Part shown: positions 53,281-62,681 of the stretch, one piece after another
How positions within the stretch are numbered: the first letter of the stretch is position 1
How the letters are laid out: each line of letters starts with the position of its first letter
Assembly: GCF_002915175.1 (NCBI RefSeq)
Contig: NZ_NXEJ01000008.1
Location: 779,096-843,095, forward strand
Length of the DNA: 64,000 nucleotides
Reading direction: 5' to 3'
Source: Agrobacterium rosae
Lineage (GTDB): Bacteria; Pseudomonadota; Alphaproteobacteria; Rhizobiales; Rhizobiaceae
Notes under the pieces: model-generated
What the model was told of the DNA's origin: nothing
Databases searched by the model: none
What the model saw: only the letters and a program-made list of their open reading frames with translations
Position numbers and translations under genes: made by a program

Positions 53281-54489
53281 ATGAGCAAATCGACAGAGAC
53301 TTCGGGCGTCAAGACTGATCCGAAGCGGCATCTCATTCGGCAGAAAGATGCCGAGGCGGGTAAGCCGACTTTTCCCGAATTGTTCTTCGACCTTGTTTTC
53401 GTTTTCGCGCTCATTCAGCTTTCGCACACTTTGGCCAAGGACTTCGGCTCAACAGCGCTGTTGGAAGCGGCCATCATCATTCTGGCGCTCTGGTGGCTGT
53501 GGGTACAGATTACGTGGCTTACCAATCTACTCAACACCGAAGCGGGGTTGGTGCGACTTTTCCTTTTTACCATGATGTTCGCTGGCGTTCTGCTGGCAAT
53601 TGCGTTGCCCAAAGCCTTTCATGACCAGAGCTTCACCTTCGCGCTAATTTACAGTGGCATGCAGTTGATGCGGTCGCTGTTTGCGCTTTATGTGTTCAAG
53701 GGTGTGGACCATGAAAACTCCCTGACATTTTCCCGCATGGCGCTCTGGCTTGCGGTATCGAGCGTATTTTGGATCATCGGCGGCTTGTCTGCGGGACTTG
53801 AGTGGCAGATCGGCTTCTGGGTCGTTGCCATCGGCATCGAATATCTCGGCCCTGCCATGAAATATTATTTTCCTGGCCTCGAAACCGGAAAGCAAGAAAA
53901 GCTGCATCTCTCGGGAGAACATCTGGCAGAGCGCTGCGCACTCTTCGTTATCATCTGCCTCGGAGAGACGGTTCTGACCACCGGTCGCACGGCAACGGAC
54001 CACATGAATTCCAGCCTCAGCTTCGTTGTTTTTTGTTCCGCCTTCGCCAGCACGGTCCTGATGTGGTGGATCTATTTCCATCACGGTCAGGAAAAAGCCT
54101 CTGAAAAGGCGGAAGAAACCGCCGAGCCGGAAAAGATTGGCCAGGCCCTGTTCAACTACGGCCATTTGCCCATCGTTGCGGGTATTATATTGACGGCGGT
54201 CGGCGAGGATTTCAGCCTGTCTCACAGTCACGACCAGTCCACGCTTCGAGAGGCTCTTGCCATCGTGGGCGGCCCTATCCTGTTTCTTGCGGGAAACATC
54301 GGGGTCAAGATTGCTGCATCCTATATTCGGCCGATATCGCATTTCGCCGGCATCGGCATCCTTGTCGTCCTGCTGTTTCTACAGGGCATGCCGCTCTACG
54401 TGATGCAGATATCCGCCGTAAGCGTTCTTCTGCTGGTCGCGGTTTGGGAATACGTCGCGTTGGAAAAACATTCTCCAAGCGTGGCCTGA
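53281..54489 (+). CDS. ltrA: Low temperature requirement protein A (LtrA)
   Basis: The 402-residue integral membrane protein has about eleven hydrophobic segments and the family signature FPELFFDLVFVFALIQLSH near the N-terminus, followed by HLSGEHLAERCALFVIICLG. LtrA was named from Listeria growth at low temperature; the biochemical role remains unclear. The start follows AAGGGGACAAGG. It forms no obvious operon beyond the small exported gene upstream. Confidence 0.88.
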   Translation: MSKSTETSGVKTDPKRHLIRQKDAEAGKPTFPELFFDLVFVFALIQLSHTLAKDFGSTALLEAAIIILALWWLWVQITWLTNLLNTEAGLVRLFLFTMMFAGVLLAIALPKAFHDQSFTFALIYSGMQLMRSLFALYVFKGVDHENSLTFSRMALWLAVSSVFWIIGGLSAGLEWQIGFWVVAIGIEYLGPAMKYYFPGLETGKQEKLHLSGEHLAERCALFVIICLGETVLTTGRTATDHMNSSLSFVVFCSAFASTVLMWWIYFHHGQEKASEKAEETAEPEKIGQALFNYGHLPIVAGIILTAVGEDFSLSHSHDQSTLREALAIVGGPILFLAGNIGVKIAASYIRPISHFAGIGILVVLLFLQGMPLYVMQISAVSVLLLVAVWEYVALEKHSPSVA

Positions 54490-54781
54490 AGCCAGCCTCC
54501 ATTTCCATCAGCAAAACCTTATCGACACGGCGCGAACGTCTTCGCGTCAGCCAACGGCATAGTTTTCGACATTTGATCGAACGTCAGCGATTCTGTTCTC
54601 GTTCTGCGTCCCATTAGAGAACGCGGCGATGTTGATGAAACGGGCTGGGGAACCTAGCCTTGTCCAAAGGCCATCCACTGGCCACATGATCGGCTCTCCG
54701 ATTTTGCGGCACAAGTGCTTGGCGGCGATACCGAAATCGATTTTTTTGCTATCGACTTCGCAATCAGATGACGGACAGGTC
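54490..54781. other. Intergenic region without recognised gene
   Basis: About 290 bases separate LtrA from the monooxygenase gene. An open frame on the + strand runs through the second half into that gene but lacks conserved sequence or a ribosome site. A T-run (TTTTTTT) lies near 54742. Nothing else is supported. Confidence 0.5.
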
Positions 54782-55855
54782 GTGAGCAACCATTCAGAAT
54801 TTCTCTGGTACATCCCCAATGATATCAAAGCTGGCCACCGTGGTGATGCTAGCAGTCCTGACCACAACGGTCTGGATACGCTGACGTCTCAGGCAAAAGC
54901 CTTGGAAGAGTACGGCTGGACAGGTGCACTGATCGGCACCGGTTGGGGCAGGCCCGATACATTCACCCTGGCAACGGCGCTCGTTGCGCGCACGACGAGC
55001 TTCGAGCCATTGATCGCCGTGCGCCCCGGCTATTGGAAACCGGCAAACTTCGCATCGTCAGTAGCCACGCTCGATCACCTCAGCGGCGGCCGTGTGCGTG
55101 TCAATGTTGTCTCCGGACCGGATGAGCTGGCAGCCTATGGCGATGAGGAGGGTGACCAGGCGCAACGTTATGCCCGCACAAAGGAATTCATGCGGCTTGT
55201 CCGCAGGCTGTGGACGGAAGAAAACGTCACGTTCAGCGGCGAACATTTCCACGTCACAGGCTCTACGGTCGCCCCAAGACTCATACCGGTTGGTGAGCGC
55301 CGCCATCCGAAGCTTTATTTCGGCGGTGCTTCGGAAGCGGCCGAGCGCGTGGCTGCCACGGAAGCTGACGTGCAGCTTTTCTGGGGCGAACCGCTGGATG
55401 GTGTGCGCGAACGAATCGATCGTCTCAAGGCGCATGGCAAGACACTCGACCGCGACCTGCCGCCACTGGAGTTTGGCCTCAGAATCACGACCTTCGTGCG
55501 CGACACGACGGAGCAGGCCTGGGCGGAAGCGGAAGCAAAGGTCGCCAAGATGGCGGATGGAGCCGCTGGCAACTGGCAGGACCATCGTCACGGTATCGCG
55601 GTTGGTCAGCAACGATTGTTGAACCTTTCACAGCAGGGGGACGTTCTGGATGACAACCTCTACACGGCACCGGGCAAGTTTGGCGGTGGCGGTGCAGGCA
55701 CCACCTGGCTCGTCGGCTCAGGCGAGGATGTCGCGCGCTCGCTCCGCAAATATGAAGCTCTTGGCGTCAGCCATTTCGTGCTGTCCGACACGCCCTATCT
55801 CTCTGAAATCAAGCGCCAAGGCAGCCAGTTGCTTCCGCTACTCACTGGACCGTAA
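54782..55855 (+). CDS. Luciferase-like (LLM class, SsuD-type) flavin-dependent monooxygenase
   Basis: The 357-residue TIM-barrel protein has the SsuD-type N-terminus (FLWYIPNDIKAGHRGD), LIGTGWGRPDTFTLATALVA, RVRVNVVSGPD and GSGEDVARSLRKYEALGV. Relatives cleave the C-S bond of alkanesulfonates using reduced flavin to release sulfite. No sulfonate importer or flavin reductase lies next to it, so the substrate is open. The frame begins at 54629, but the GTG at 54782 gives the family N-terminus; the ribosome site GGACAGG is only fair. Confidence 0.82.
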   Translation: MSNHSEFLWYIPNDIKAGHRGDASSPDHNGLDTLTSQAKALEEYGWTGALIGTGWGRPDTFTLATALVARTTSFEPLIAVRPGYWKPANFASSVATLDHLSGGRVRVNVVSGPDELAAYGDEEGDQAQRYARTKEFMRLVRRLWTEENVTFSGEHFHVTGSTVAPRLIPVGERRHPKLYFGGASEAAERVAATEADVQLFWGEPLDGVRERIDRLKAHGKTLDRDLPPLEFGLRITTFVRDTTEQAWAEAEAKVAKMADGAAGNWQDHRHGIAVGQQRLLNLSQQGDVLDDNLYTAPGKFGGGGAGTTWLVGSGEDVARSLRKYEALGVSHFVLSDTPYLSEIKRQGSQLLPLLTGP

Positions 55856-56042
55856 TTGCAGCGTTATAGAACAGATACATCGAGGGGATATTTCGGAGAT
55901 TGACCCGGCATCTGTTGCCTGGTCGCTCACGAATCTTGAGTGCCGCAAACCTGCGTCGAAGTCTGGGAAACGTGTTGCGAGCGCGACGTCAATATCACTG
56001 AAGATACTGGTAAATCTATCAAATATAGAAATCTAGGAAATT

Positions 56043-56118
<76 letters not shown>

Positions 56119-56270
56119 ATAAGGGTTCCGGTGTTTATAATCCGGTTCCGGGAACCGAAGCGTTTGATTGCGTTCGGTGGCGGCTTGATACTTCTGCTTC
56201 TGGAAGATGGCAAGCCGAAAAGTTCGCCCGACGACATTTTTTTGACGCCGGGCGATAAATCCTGTGGAAA

Positions 56271-56660
56271 TCAGGTTTCGTCGTCGTCGCCGTTTACGCC
56301 GATGATGCCGGAAACGTCATCGTCATCTTCGTCTTCGTCGGCTTCAAGGAACGTGTCGTCGTCATCATCGAGTTCAACGTCGTCATCGCCTTCGATATCA
56401 GGGATATCGTCAGCGCTGGCGTCGCCATCTGCGTCTTCCAGAGGCACGAGTTCGACTTCCGTATTTTCGGTATCGACTTCGGCCACTTCTTCCTCTTCAG
56501 CCTGCTGTTCCATCTTCTTGGCTGCAGTCGTTTCCTCGAAGAAGGAAAGCGGCCAGGACTTGCCCGAATAAGGGGAAACGATTGGGTCGCGGTTCAGGTC
56601 GTAAAATTTCTTGCCGGTATCGGGATCTGTACGCTTGGTTCCAAGGTCCGCTTTTGCCAC
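56271..56660 (-). CDS. TIGR02300 family (FYDLN acid) protein
   Basis: The 129-residue protein has the conserved N-terminus with KKFYDLNRDPIVSPYSGKSW followed by a very acidic C-terminal half (runs of Asp and Glu). The family is confined to Alphaproteobacteria and its role is unknown. In rhizobial chromosomes it commonly sits beside tRNA-Ala and the aroA-cmk-rpsA block, as here apart from aroA. Confidence 0.92.
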   Translation of the reverse strand: MAKADLGTKRTDPDTGKKFYDLNRDPIVSPYSGKSWPLSFFEETTAAKKMEQQAEEEEVAEVDTENTEVELVPLEDADGDASADDIPDIEGDDDVELDDDDDTFLEADEDEDDDDVSGIIGVNGDDDET

Positions 56661-56891
56661 TGTCTAAGCCTCGAATTGTGAGATGGGTTCGGTGTTTACG
56701 CCGTATTTCCGGCAGTAGACGATAAAATTCTAGCCGGTCCCATTAATCGCTGATGCCTTTCGTGTCAAAGATAAACTTTATAAGCCGCATCTGAAGAGCA
56801 TCGACCGTGGGTCTCTTGATGATCCGTCTTCCGACTTATAATAACCGTCTGCCAAACAATCTGCCCATCCAAAGCGGGATATATAGCTATA
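56661..56891. other. Divergent intergenic region; possible promoter; no aroA
   Basis: The 231 bases between the divergent TIGR02300 and cmk genes contain no gene. TTGATG (56816-56821) and TATAAT (56837-56842), 15 bases apart, could form a promoter for cmk. In rhizobia I know of, aroA occupies this place; no trace of it is visible. Confidence 0.4.
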
Positions 56892-57524
56892 ATGACATTC
56901 ACGATCGCGATCGACGGGCCAGCCGCTGCCGGTAAGGGAACGCTTTCGCGCAGGGTTGCGCAGGTCTATGGTTTTCACCATCTCGATACCGGGCTGACCT
57001 ACCGCGCCACAGCAAAAGCTTTGCTGGATGTCGGCTTACCGCTGGATGACGAGGCGATAGCTGCAGAGATAGCGCTTGGGCTCGATCTGTCCGCGTTGGA
57101 CCGTGAGGTGCTGGCGAAGCACGAGGTCGGCGAGGCCGCATCCAAGGTTGCCGTCATGCCCGCTGTTCGCCGTGCGCTGGTGGAAGCGCAACGGGCGTTT
57201 GCGGCAAGGGAGCCGGGAACGGTGCTGGATGGGCGTGATATCGGCACTGTGGTGTGCCCACAAGCGCCCGTGAAGCTCTATGTCACGGCTTCGGCGCAGG
57301 TTCGTGCGCGACGTCGGTATGACGAGATTATCGCGACGGGTGGCGCTGCGGATTACGACGCGGTTTTTGCGGATGTGAAAAAGCGTGACGAGCGCGATAT
57401 GGGCCGCAGTGATAGCCCTTTGAAACCAGCTGAAGACGCGCACTTGCTAGATACGTCGGAAATGGGTATAGAGGCGGCGTTTCAAGCAGCGAAGTCGATT
57501 ATCGATGCCGCCTTGAATAAATGA
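56892..57524 (+). CDS. cmk: Cytidylate kinase
   Basis: The 210-residue NMP kinase has Walker [18 protein letters not shown] at the N-terminus, [10 protein letters not shown] and a C-terminal Arg-rich lid ([19 protein letters not shown]). It phosphorylates CMP and dCMP. The start lacks a good ribosome site, and a TATAAT overlaps the ATG; this is what one would expect if the gene had lost an upstream coupled partner. It is followed by rpsA after 168 bases. Confidence 0.95.
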   Translation: MTFTIAIDGPAAAGKGTLSRRVAQVYGFHHLDTGLTYRATAKALLDVGLPLDDEAIAAEIALGLDLSALDREVLAKHEVGEAASKVAVMPAVRRALVEAQRAFAAREPGTVLDGRDIGTVVCPQAPVKLYVTASAQVRARRRYDEIIATGGAADYDAVFADVKKRDERDMGRSDSPLKPAEDAHLLDTSEMGIEAAFQAAKSIIDAALNK

Positions 57525-57660
57525 CATTTGCGGGGAACCGGCACGTCCGGCCCCTGTTTATACTGGAATATCCCGAAAGCATGTCCTGCGCCGGAAAGCC
57601 TCAAAATGTAAGAGGCGGGCATGGATTTTGGGAATGATCAACGCGAACCCCCGGCGCTTT

Positions 57661-57678
57661 GTGTTCACTCGTGAACAC
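57661..57678 (+). promoter_or_regulatory. Leader hairpin directly before the rpsA ribosome site
   Basis: GTGTTCAC and GTGAACAC form an 8-bp perfect stem with a 2-base loop, ending four bases before CAGGAG of rpsA. In E. coli, S1 represses its own mRNA through structured leader elements; a similar role here is inferred. Confidence 0.45.
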
Positions 57679-57692
57679 TCTCAGGAGATTGA

Positions 57693-59393
57693 ATGTCAGT
57701 AGCTACCCCCACGCGCGACGATTTCGCAGCCCTGCTGGAAGAGTCTTTTTCGTCCAACGACCTTGCTGAAGGCTATGTAGCCAAAGGTATCGTCACGGCG
57801 ATTGAAAAGGACGTTGCGATCGTCGACGTCGGCCTCAAGGTTGAAGGCCGCATCGCGCTCAAGGAATTCGGTGCACGTTCTAAAGACGGCGGCCTGAAGG
57901 TCGGCGACGAAGTCGAAGTTTACGTTGAGCGTATTGAAAATGCTCTGGGCGAAGCCGTTCTGTCGCGCGAAAAGGCTCGCCGCGAAGAGAGCTGGGTCAA
58001 GCTCGAAGCAAAGTTCGAAGCTGGCGAACGCGTCGAAGGCGTTATCTTCAACCAGGTCAAGGGTGGCTTCACCGTCGATCTGGATGGCGCTGTTGCGTTC
58101 CTTCCACGTTCGCAGGTCGACATTCGTCCGATCCGCGACGTTACACCGCTGATGCACAACCCACAGCCGTTTGAAATCCTCAAGATGGACAAGCGTCGCG
58201 GCAACATCGTTGTATCGCGTCGTACGGTTCTCGAAGAGTCCCGCGCCGAGCAGCGTTCTGAAATCGTTCAGAACCTCGAAGAAGGCCAGGTTGTTGACGG
58301 CGTCGTCAAGAACATCACCGATTACGGTGCGTTCGTTGACCTCGGCGGCATCGATGGCCTGCTGCACGTCACGGATATGGCTTGGCGCCGCGTCAACCAC
58401 CCTTCGGAAATCCTCAACATTGGCCAGTCGGTCAAGGTTCAGATCATCCGTATCAACCAGGAAACCCACCGTATCTCGCTCGGCATGAAGCAGCTTGAGT
58501 CTGATCCTTGGGATGGCATCTCCGCCAAGTATCCAGTTGGCAAGAAGATCTCCGGTACGGTCACGAACATCACTGACTACGGTGCATTCGTTGAGCTGGA
58601 GCCAGGCATCGAAGGCCTGATCCACATCTCCGAAATGTCCTGGACCAAGAAGAACGTACACCCCGGCAAGATCCTGTCCACAACACAGGACGTCGACGTT
58701 GTTGTTCTCGAAGTTGATCCCTCCAAGCGTCGTATTTCGCTGGGCCTCAAGCAGACGCTTGAAAACCCATGGCAGGCATTTGCGTTCAGCCATCCGGCCG
58801 GCACTGAAGTCGAAGGCGAAGTCAAGAACAAGACCGAATTCGGCCTGTTCATTGGTCTCGAAGGCGACGTTGACGGCATGGTCCACCTGTCCGATCTCGA
58901 TTGGAACCGTCCAGGCGAACAGGTCATTGAAGAATACAACAAGGGCGATACCGTAAAGGCTGTTGTTCTTGACGTTGACGTCGAAAAGGAACGCATCTCG
59001 CTCGGCATCAAGCAGCTCGGCAAGGACGCTGTTGGCGACGCCGCAACGACTGGCGAACTGCGCAAGAACGCTGTTGTTTCCGCTGAAGTTATCGGCGTGA
59101 ACGAAGGCGGCATCGAAGTGAAGCTCGTAGCCCACGAGGACCTCACATCCTTCATCCGCCGCAACGACCTGGCCCGCGATCGTGACGATCAGCGCCCTGA
59201 GCGTTTCTCGGTTGGCCAGGTTCTCGACGCCCGCGTCGTCAACTTCTCCAAGAAGGATCGCAAGGTTATGCTTTCGATCAAGGCTCTGGAAATCGCAGAA
59301 GAGAAGGAAGCAGTTGCACAGTTCGGTTCGTCCGACTCTGGCGCTTCGCTCGGCGACATCCTTGGCGCGGCTCTAAAGAACCGCGGCGAGTAA
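57693..59393 (+). CDS. rpsA: 30S ribosomal protein S1
   Basis: The 566-residue protein has six S1/OB-fold repeats of about 70-90 residues (for example VVDGVVKNITDYGAFVDLGG and ISGTVTNITDYGAFVELEPG). It unfolds and holds mRNA on the 30S subunit. CAGGAG before the ATG and strong codon bias agree with high expression. A long antisense frame on the other strand is an effect of that bias. A strong terminator follows. Confidence 0.97.
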   Translation: MSVATPTRDDFAALLEESFSSNDLAEGYVAKGIVTAIEKDVAIVDVGLKVEGRIALKEFGARSKDGGLKVGDEVEVYVERIENALGEAVLSREKARREESWVKLEAKFEAGERVEGVIFNQVKGGFTVDLDGAVAFLPRSQVDIRPIRDVTPLMHNPQPFEILKMDKRRGNIVVSRRTVLEESRAEQRSEIVQNLEEGQVVDGVVKNITDYGAFVDLGGIDGLLHVTDMAWRRVNHPSEILNIGQSVKVQIIRINQETHRISLGMKQLESDPWDGISAKYPVGKKISGTVTNITDYGAFVELEPGIEGLIHISEMSWTKKNVHPGKILSTTQDVDVVVLEVDPSKRRISLGLKQTLENPWQAFAFSHPAGTEVEGEVKNKTEFGLFIGLEGDVDGMVHLSDLDWNRPGEQVIEEYNKGDTVKAVVLDVDVEKERISLGIKQLGKDAVGDAATTGELRKNAVVSAEVIGVNEGGIEVKLVAHEDLTSFIRRNDLARDRDDQRPERFSVGQVLDARVVNFSKKDRKVMLSIKALEIAEEKEAVAQFGSSDSGASLGDILGAALKNRGE

Positions 59394-59417
59394 TCGTCCA
59401 GATCATCTGAAATAAGA

Positions 59418-59446
59418 AACCCGCCGGAGCGATCCGGCGGGTTTTT
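59418..59446 (+). terminator. Rho-independent terminator of rpsA
   Basis: CCCGCCGGA and TCCGGCGGG (loop GCGA) are followed by TTTTTCTTT, 26 bases after the rpsA stop. It also faces the convergent gene. Confidence 0.92.
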
Positions 59447-59470
59447 CTTTGAGTTCAAAAACTGAAAATA

Positions 59471-61039
59471 TCAGGAAATACCGCTCATCCTGAGATAATA
59501 GGATTCCGCATTGCCAGCGGCACCATCATCATTGGCACCTTCCGATAGGGAGTGATCGATCACTTCATCATTGGCGGCGGTGCGTTCTTCCTGGGCGGCC
59601 CCATCGTCTGGCTGTTTGCCATCGTCACCCTCTTCAGCCTCACCCTCCGAGGAAGGCCAGCGTCCACGGTGAGGAGCGTCCGATTCGTCCTCGTCCTTGG
59701 CAAAGGGGTAGCTGACGAAAGGCAAACCTGTTCCTTCTTTGGAAATCATCGCCGCCACAGCGGCCTGCAAGGCTGGTTGATCCAGTATCGCGGCCTTTAT
59801 GTCCTCGGCAACTGCCACTCGTTGCATGGCCGCAATGTCTGGACGCCCATTGGCAAGGGCGGTGTCATGCTCCCCTGCCTCAATGTTTGCTGGTGAAACA
59901 GGCGGATGCGCAATCTGCGATTTCACAGCATGTTCGCTTTTCACATGTGCGCCAGGTTGCGGCATGGCCTCCGGTATCGAAACCTCGCCACGGGACGGTA
60001 GCTTTGCGAGAACCACGGCAAGAAGAAGATTTTCCATCTCCTTGGGTGTTGCCCCTGCAAAATCAGTGGCGATGGCGGAAATGGGCGGGCGGTCGATTGG
60101 CTTCGCGGGCAAAGGTCCGATGGGTTGCTCCAACTCCGCCGACGGCGGCTTCACCGCGTTAGATGTGGTAAACGCCTCCATCAGCGCCGTCTTTATGATG
60201 TCGAGGGGCACTCTGCCAATGCTGGCCGCAGGGCTGGGGTTCGCTAACGGTGCGACGGCTGATGTGGCAGATTTTGCCTGCGCAACATTTCGATCAGTAG
60301 GCGATGACGCTGCTTTCGCGGTTATCGCAACATTATCAGATGCAATAGTGTTTTGCGCCGGTGGCAAGGAGGCGTTGCCCGCAGCCGTAGTTGCTGGTTG
60401 CCTGTCGACAGCTGGGCCCAACTTTAGCTGGGCTAACGGAGAAATTTCGGCTTCGATGGCCGGTAGCGTTTTGTTCGCAGTCGCACTGGCAGGGGACGCT
60501 GGATTGGCGGCCTTGATCTGGCTGATAACCGGGCTGTCCGGCAAGATATCCTGCAAATAAGGCGTGATCGACGGCTTCGGCGCGCGCGCAGACGCGCTAG
60601 AACGTGACAGTTCGAACATGATGGCGAGCCGTGCGGCTTCAGGCCCTGCCGAGCTTTTCAGGAGATTGGACAGTGCATCGAGACTGATGCCGCGCAAGAT
60701 GCTGCCAAGCGCCTTTTCCAATGTCGCCTTCTGGTCTGCCGGCAGCGTTTGAATGTTTGCTACGAGACGGTTCACATAGGCGTCTGCTGCCTCCCCATCC
60801 ATGCGGGCAATGTTCAAGAGCTTGCCCAGCGTCTCCGCAAGGACATTGACGTTATCGGACAGTTGAAGCTCGCCGGAAACAGCACGTATACCGGTGCCAG
60901 ACGCCAGATTGACGACGTCGGCCGGTTCTGTCTGCGAAGCCGTTGTCGGCGCAACGGACGCGATGACCACATCCTGGCGTGGTGTAGACGTTGAAACGGA
61001 CACATCGACCGCGGTGACGGCGCTGACAGGTGGCAGCAT
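59471..61039 (-). CDS. Ala/Pro-rich conserved hypothetical protein
   Basis: The 522-residue protein is low in complexity: a structured-looking helical segment at about residues 65-145 (NVLAETLGKLLNIARMDGEA), a long Ala/Pro/Ser linker, a second helical part (KEMENLLLAVVLAKLPSRGE) and an acidic C-terminal region (SSEGEAEEGDDGKQPDDGAA) ending SYYLRMSGIS. There is no signal peptide. The layout of ordered ends and a disordered middle recalls flagellar hook-length (FliK-like) proteins, but I see no decisive motif and do not assign it. Confidence 0.75.
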   Translation of the reverse strand: MLPPVSAVTAVDVSVSTSTPRQDVVIASVAPTTASQTEPADVVNLASGTGIRAVSGELQLSDNVNVLAETLGKLLNIARMDGEAADAYVNRLVANIQTLPADQKATLEKALGSILRGISLDALSNLLKSSAGPEAARLAIMFELSRSSASARAPKPSITPYLQDILPDSPVISQIKAANPASPASATANKTLPAIEAEISPLAQLKLGPAVDRQPATTAAGNASLPPAQNTIASDNVAITAKAASSPTDRNVAQAKSATSAVAPLANPSPAASIGRVPLDIIKTALMEAFTTSNAVKPPSAELEQPIGPLPAKPIDRPPISAIATDFAGATPKEMENLLLAVVLAKLPSRGEVSIPEAMPQPGAHVKSEHAVKSQIAHPPVSPANIEAGEHDTALANGRPDIAAMQRVAVAEDIKAAILDQPALQAAVAAMISKEGTGLPFVSYPFAKDEDESDAPHRGRWPSSEGEAEEGDDGKQPDDGAAQEERTAANDEVIDHSLSEGANDDGAAGNAESYYLRMSGIS

Positions 61040-61292
61040 GGTGCGCTCCCTTCTTGGCGACAGGTGTCGGCGGTGGGTGCCAGCACAAATCGCCGTTGGA
61101 TCGACCCGGATTTCGGCTGGGCGATGGTCACGACGCAGGTGTTATTCCCGACCGCTCATGCAGCACGGTACTCGGCTCTAACGCCAATGTGGTTGTCCAG
61201 TTGCATGAAAATGCACCGAATCATCTCAGTGAAGAATGGTCCTCAAAGATTAATGATCTGCTAACCATAGATTTGGTGCGCGCCGCCTGGCG
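61040..61292. other. Intergenic region without recognised gene
   Basis: About 250 bases between two minus-strand genes, upstream of the Ala/Pro-rich protein gene, whose promoter it should hold. GGGAGC precedes that gene's ATG. No RNA gene or repeat is apparent. Confidence 0.5.
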
Positions 61293-61919
61293 TCAGCTAT
61301 GCGCGAAAATATCCGTAGCGTCCCAGCCGAGCAGATCCAGCTTGGATCGGGTTGGCAGAAATGCGAAGCAGGCTTCGGCATGCTCGTAGCGTCCGTCGCG
61401 AATGAGGCGTGCGGTCAGCTTGTCGCGCAGCGCGTGCAGATAAAGTACGTCGGATGCCGCATATTCCAGTTGCGCCGCCGACAGCTTTTCAGCCGCCCAA
61501 TCGGAAGACTGTTGTGCCTTGGAGATATCCACCTCCAGCATTTCCTTCAGATTGTCCTTCAACCCGTGGCGGTCCGTATAGGTGCGGCACAGGCGCGAGG
61601 CGATCTTGGTGCAGAATACCGGGTTGGAGGTCACGCCGAATGTGTGGAAAAGGACCGCGATGTCGAACCTGCCGTAATGGAATATCTTCTGGCGTGCAGG
61701 ATCTTCCAGCATTGCGACGAGGTTCGGAGCCACTTTTTGTCCAGAAGCGATGCGGATGACATCCGCACTTCCGTCTCCGGGTGACAACTGAACCACGCAA
61801 AGCCGGTCGCGGCGTGGAACGAGGCCGAGCGTTTCGGTATCGATGGCGATCGCGCCGGTGTAACGGGCTGCATCACTCAGCGAAATATCGCCTTCATGGT
61901 AACGGATCGTCGCGGCCAT
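61293..61919 (-). CDS. rnd: Ribonuclease D-type 3'-5' exonuclease (short form)
   Basis: The 208-residue protein consists only of the DEDDy exonuclease domain: IAIDTETLG, YGRFDIAVLFH, and YAASDVLYLHALRD with the Tyr-Asp catalytic pair. The HRDC domains of enterobacterial RNase D are missing, which is normal in rhizobia. It trims tRNA 3' ends or other RNAs. The frame extends upstream to 62009, but GGAG eight bases before 61919 and conservation favour this start. Confidence 0.9.
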   Translation of the reverse strand: MAATIRYHEGDISLSDAARYTGAIAIDTETLGLVPRRDRLCVVQLSPGDGSADVIRIASGQKVAPNLVAMLEDPARQKIFHYGRFDIAVLFHTFGVTSNPVFCTKIASRLCRTYTDRHGLKDNLKEMLEVDISKAQQSSDWAAEKLSAAQLEYAASDVLYLHALRDKLTARLIRDGRYEHAEACFAFLPTRSKLDLLGWDATDIFAHS

Positions 61920-62081
61920 TCCTGTCTCCATCGGTAAACTGTTGCGGCGGCTATAGCTGATCATGCGTATCAGCGATACCGGCTCATGCTGCTTTTCTAC
62001 CCTCGTCATGGCCTTGCATAGCGGTTGAACGAGGGGTTAAGTTGGTGAGAATGTTTCTCTTTTGAAAAGTGCCGCATACTC

Positions 62082-62651
62082 ATGCCAGTCAAAATTTATC
62101 TCGCCGGGCCGGAAGTGTTTTTGTCGAATGCCCGTGAAATGCTCGATGCGAAGGCGGCTCTTGCCCGCGAAGCCGGGTTTGTTCCGCTTTCTCCTGGCGA
62201 TCTAGAAATTCCGCCTGCTGATACGAAAATCGGCCATGGCTGCAACATCAACGCGGTCGATGAGCAGATGATGATCGAGGCGGATGCCGTCATTGCCAAC
62301 CTCACGCCGTTCAGGGGCATCGCTGCGGATACTGGTACCAGTTTTGAGCTGGGCTTCATGTGCGCGCTGGGCAAGCCCGTCTTTGCCTATACGAATGTCG
62401 CCGCCAATCATTTCACCCGCATTGTGGGCTATAATGGCGGTGTTGCCAATCAGGATGAAACGGGCCGTTACAGAGGTGCCGATGGCCTCTCCATCGAGAA
62501 CTTCGATATGGCCGATAACCTCATGCTGCACGGCGGTATCATCCGGCGCGGTGGCGTTGTCGTGGTCGGTAACGCGCCCGCGGATGCAATTTATACCGAC
62601 CTTGCGGCCTTCAAAGAGTGCTTAGCGCAGGCGGCGAAAGCACTTCTTTAA
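62082..62651 (+). CDS. Nucleoside 2-deoxyribosyltransferase
   Basis: The 189-residue protein has the family's IYLAGPEVF start, the conserved EADAVIANLTPFRG (substrate-binding Asp/Asn), and GTSFELGFMCALGKP with the catalytic Glu. It exchanges bases between deoxynucleosides in salvage. It stands 30 bases before an SDR gene on the same strand and may share its mRNA. Confidence 0.88.
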   Translation: MPVKIYLAGPEVFLSNAREMLDAKAALAREAGFVPLSPGDLEIPPADTKIGHGCNINAVDEQMMIEADAVIANLTPFRGIAADTGTSFELGFMCALGKPVFAYTNVAANHFTRIVGYNGGVANQDETGRYRGADGLSIENFDMADNLMLHGGIIRRGGVVVVGNAPADAIYTDLAAFKECLAQAAKALL

Positions 62652-62681
62652 AAGACAGATCGATAAAGCGGAGACAATCAC

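Noticed and set aside
57696-59135. 479-residue open frame antisense to rpsA
   Set aside because: It mirrors the strong codon bias of rpsA, has no ribosome site and no recognisable motif.
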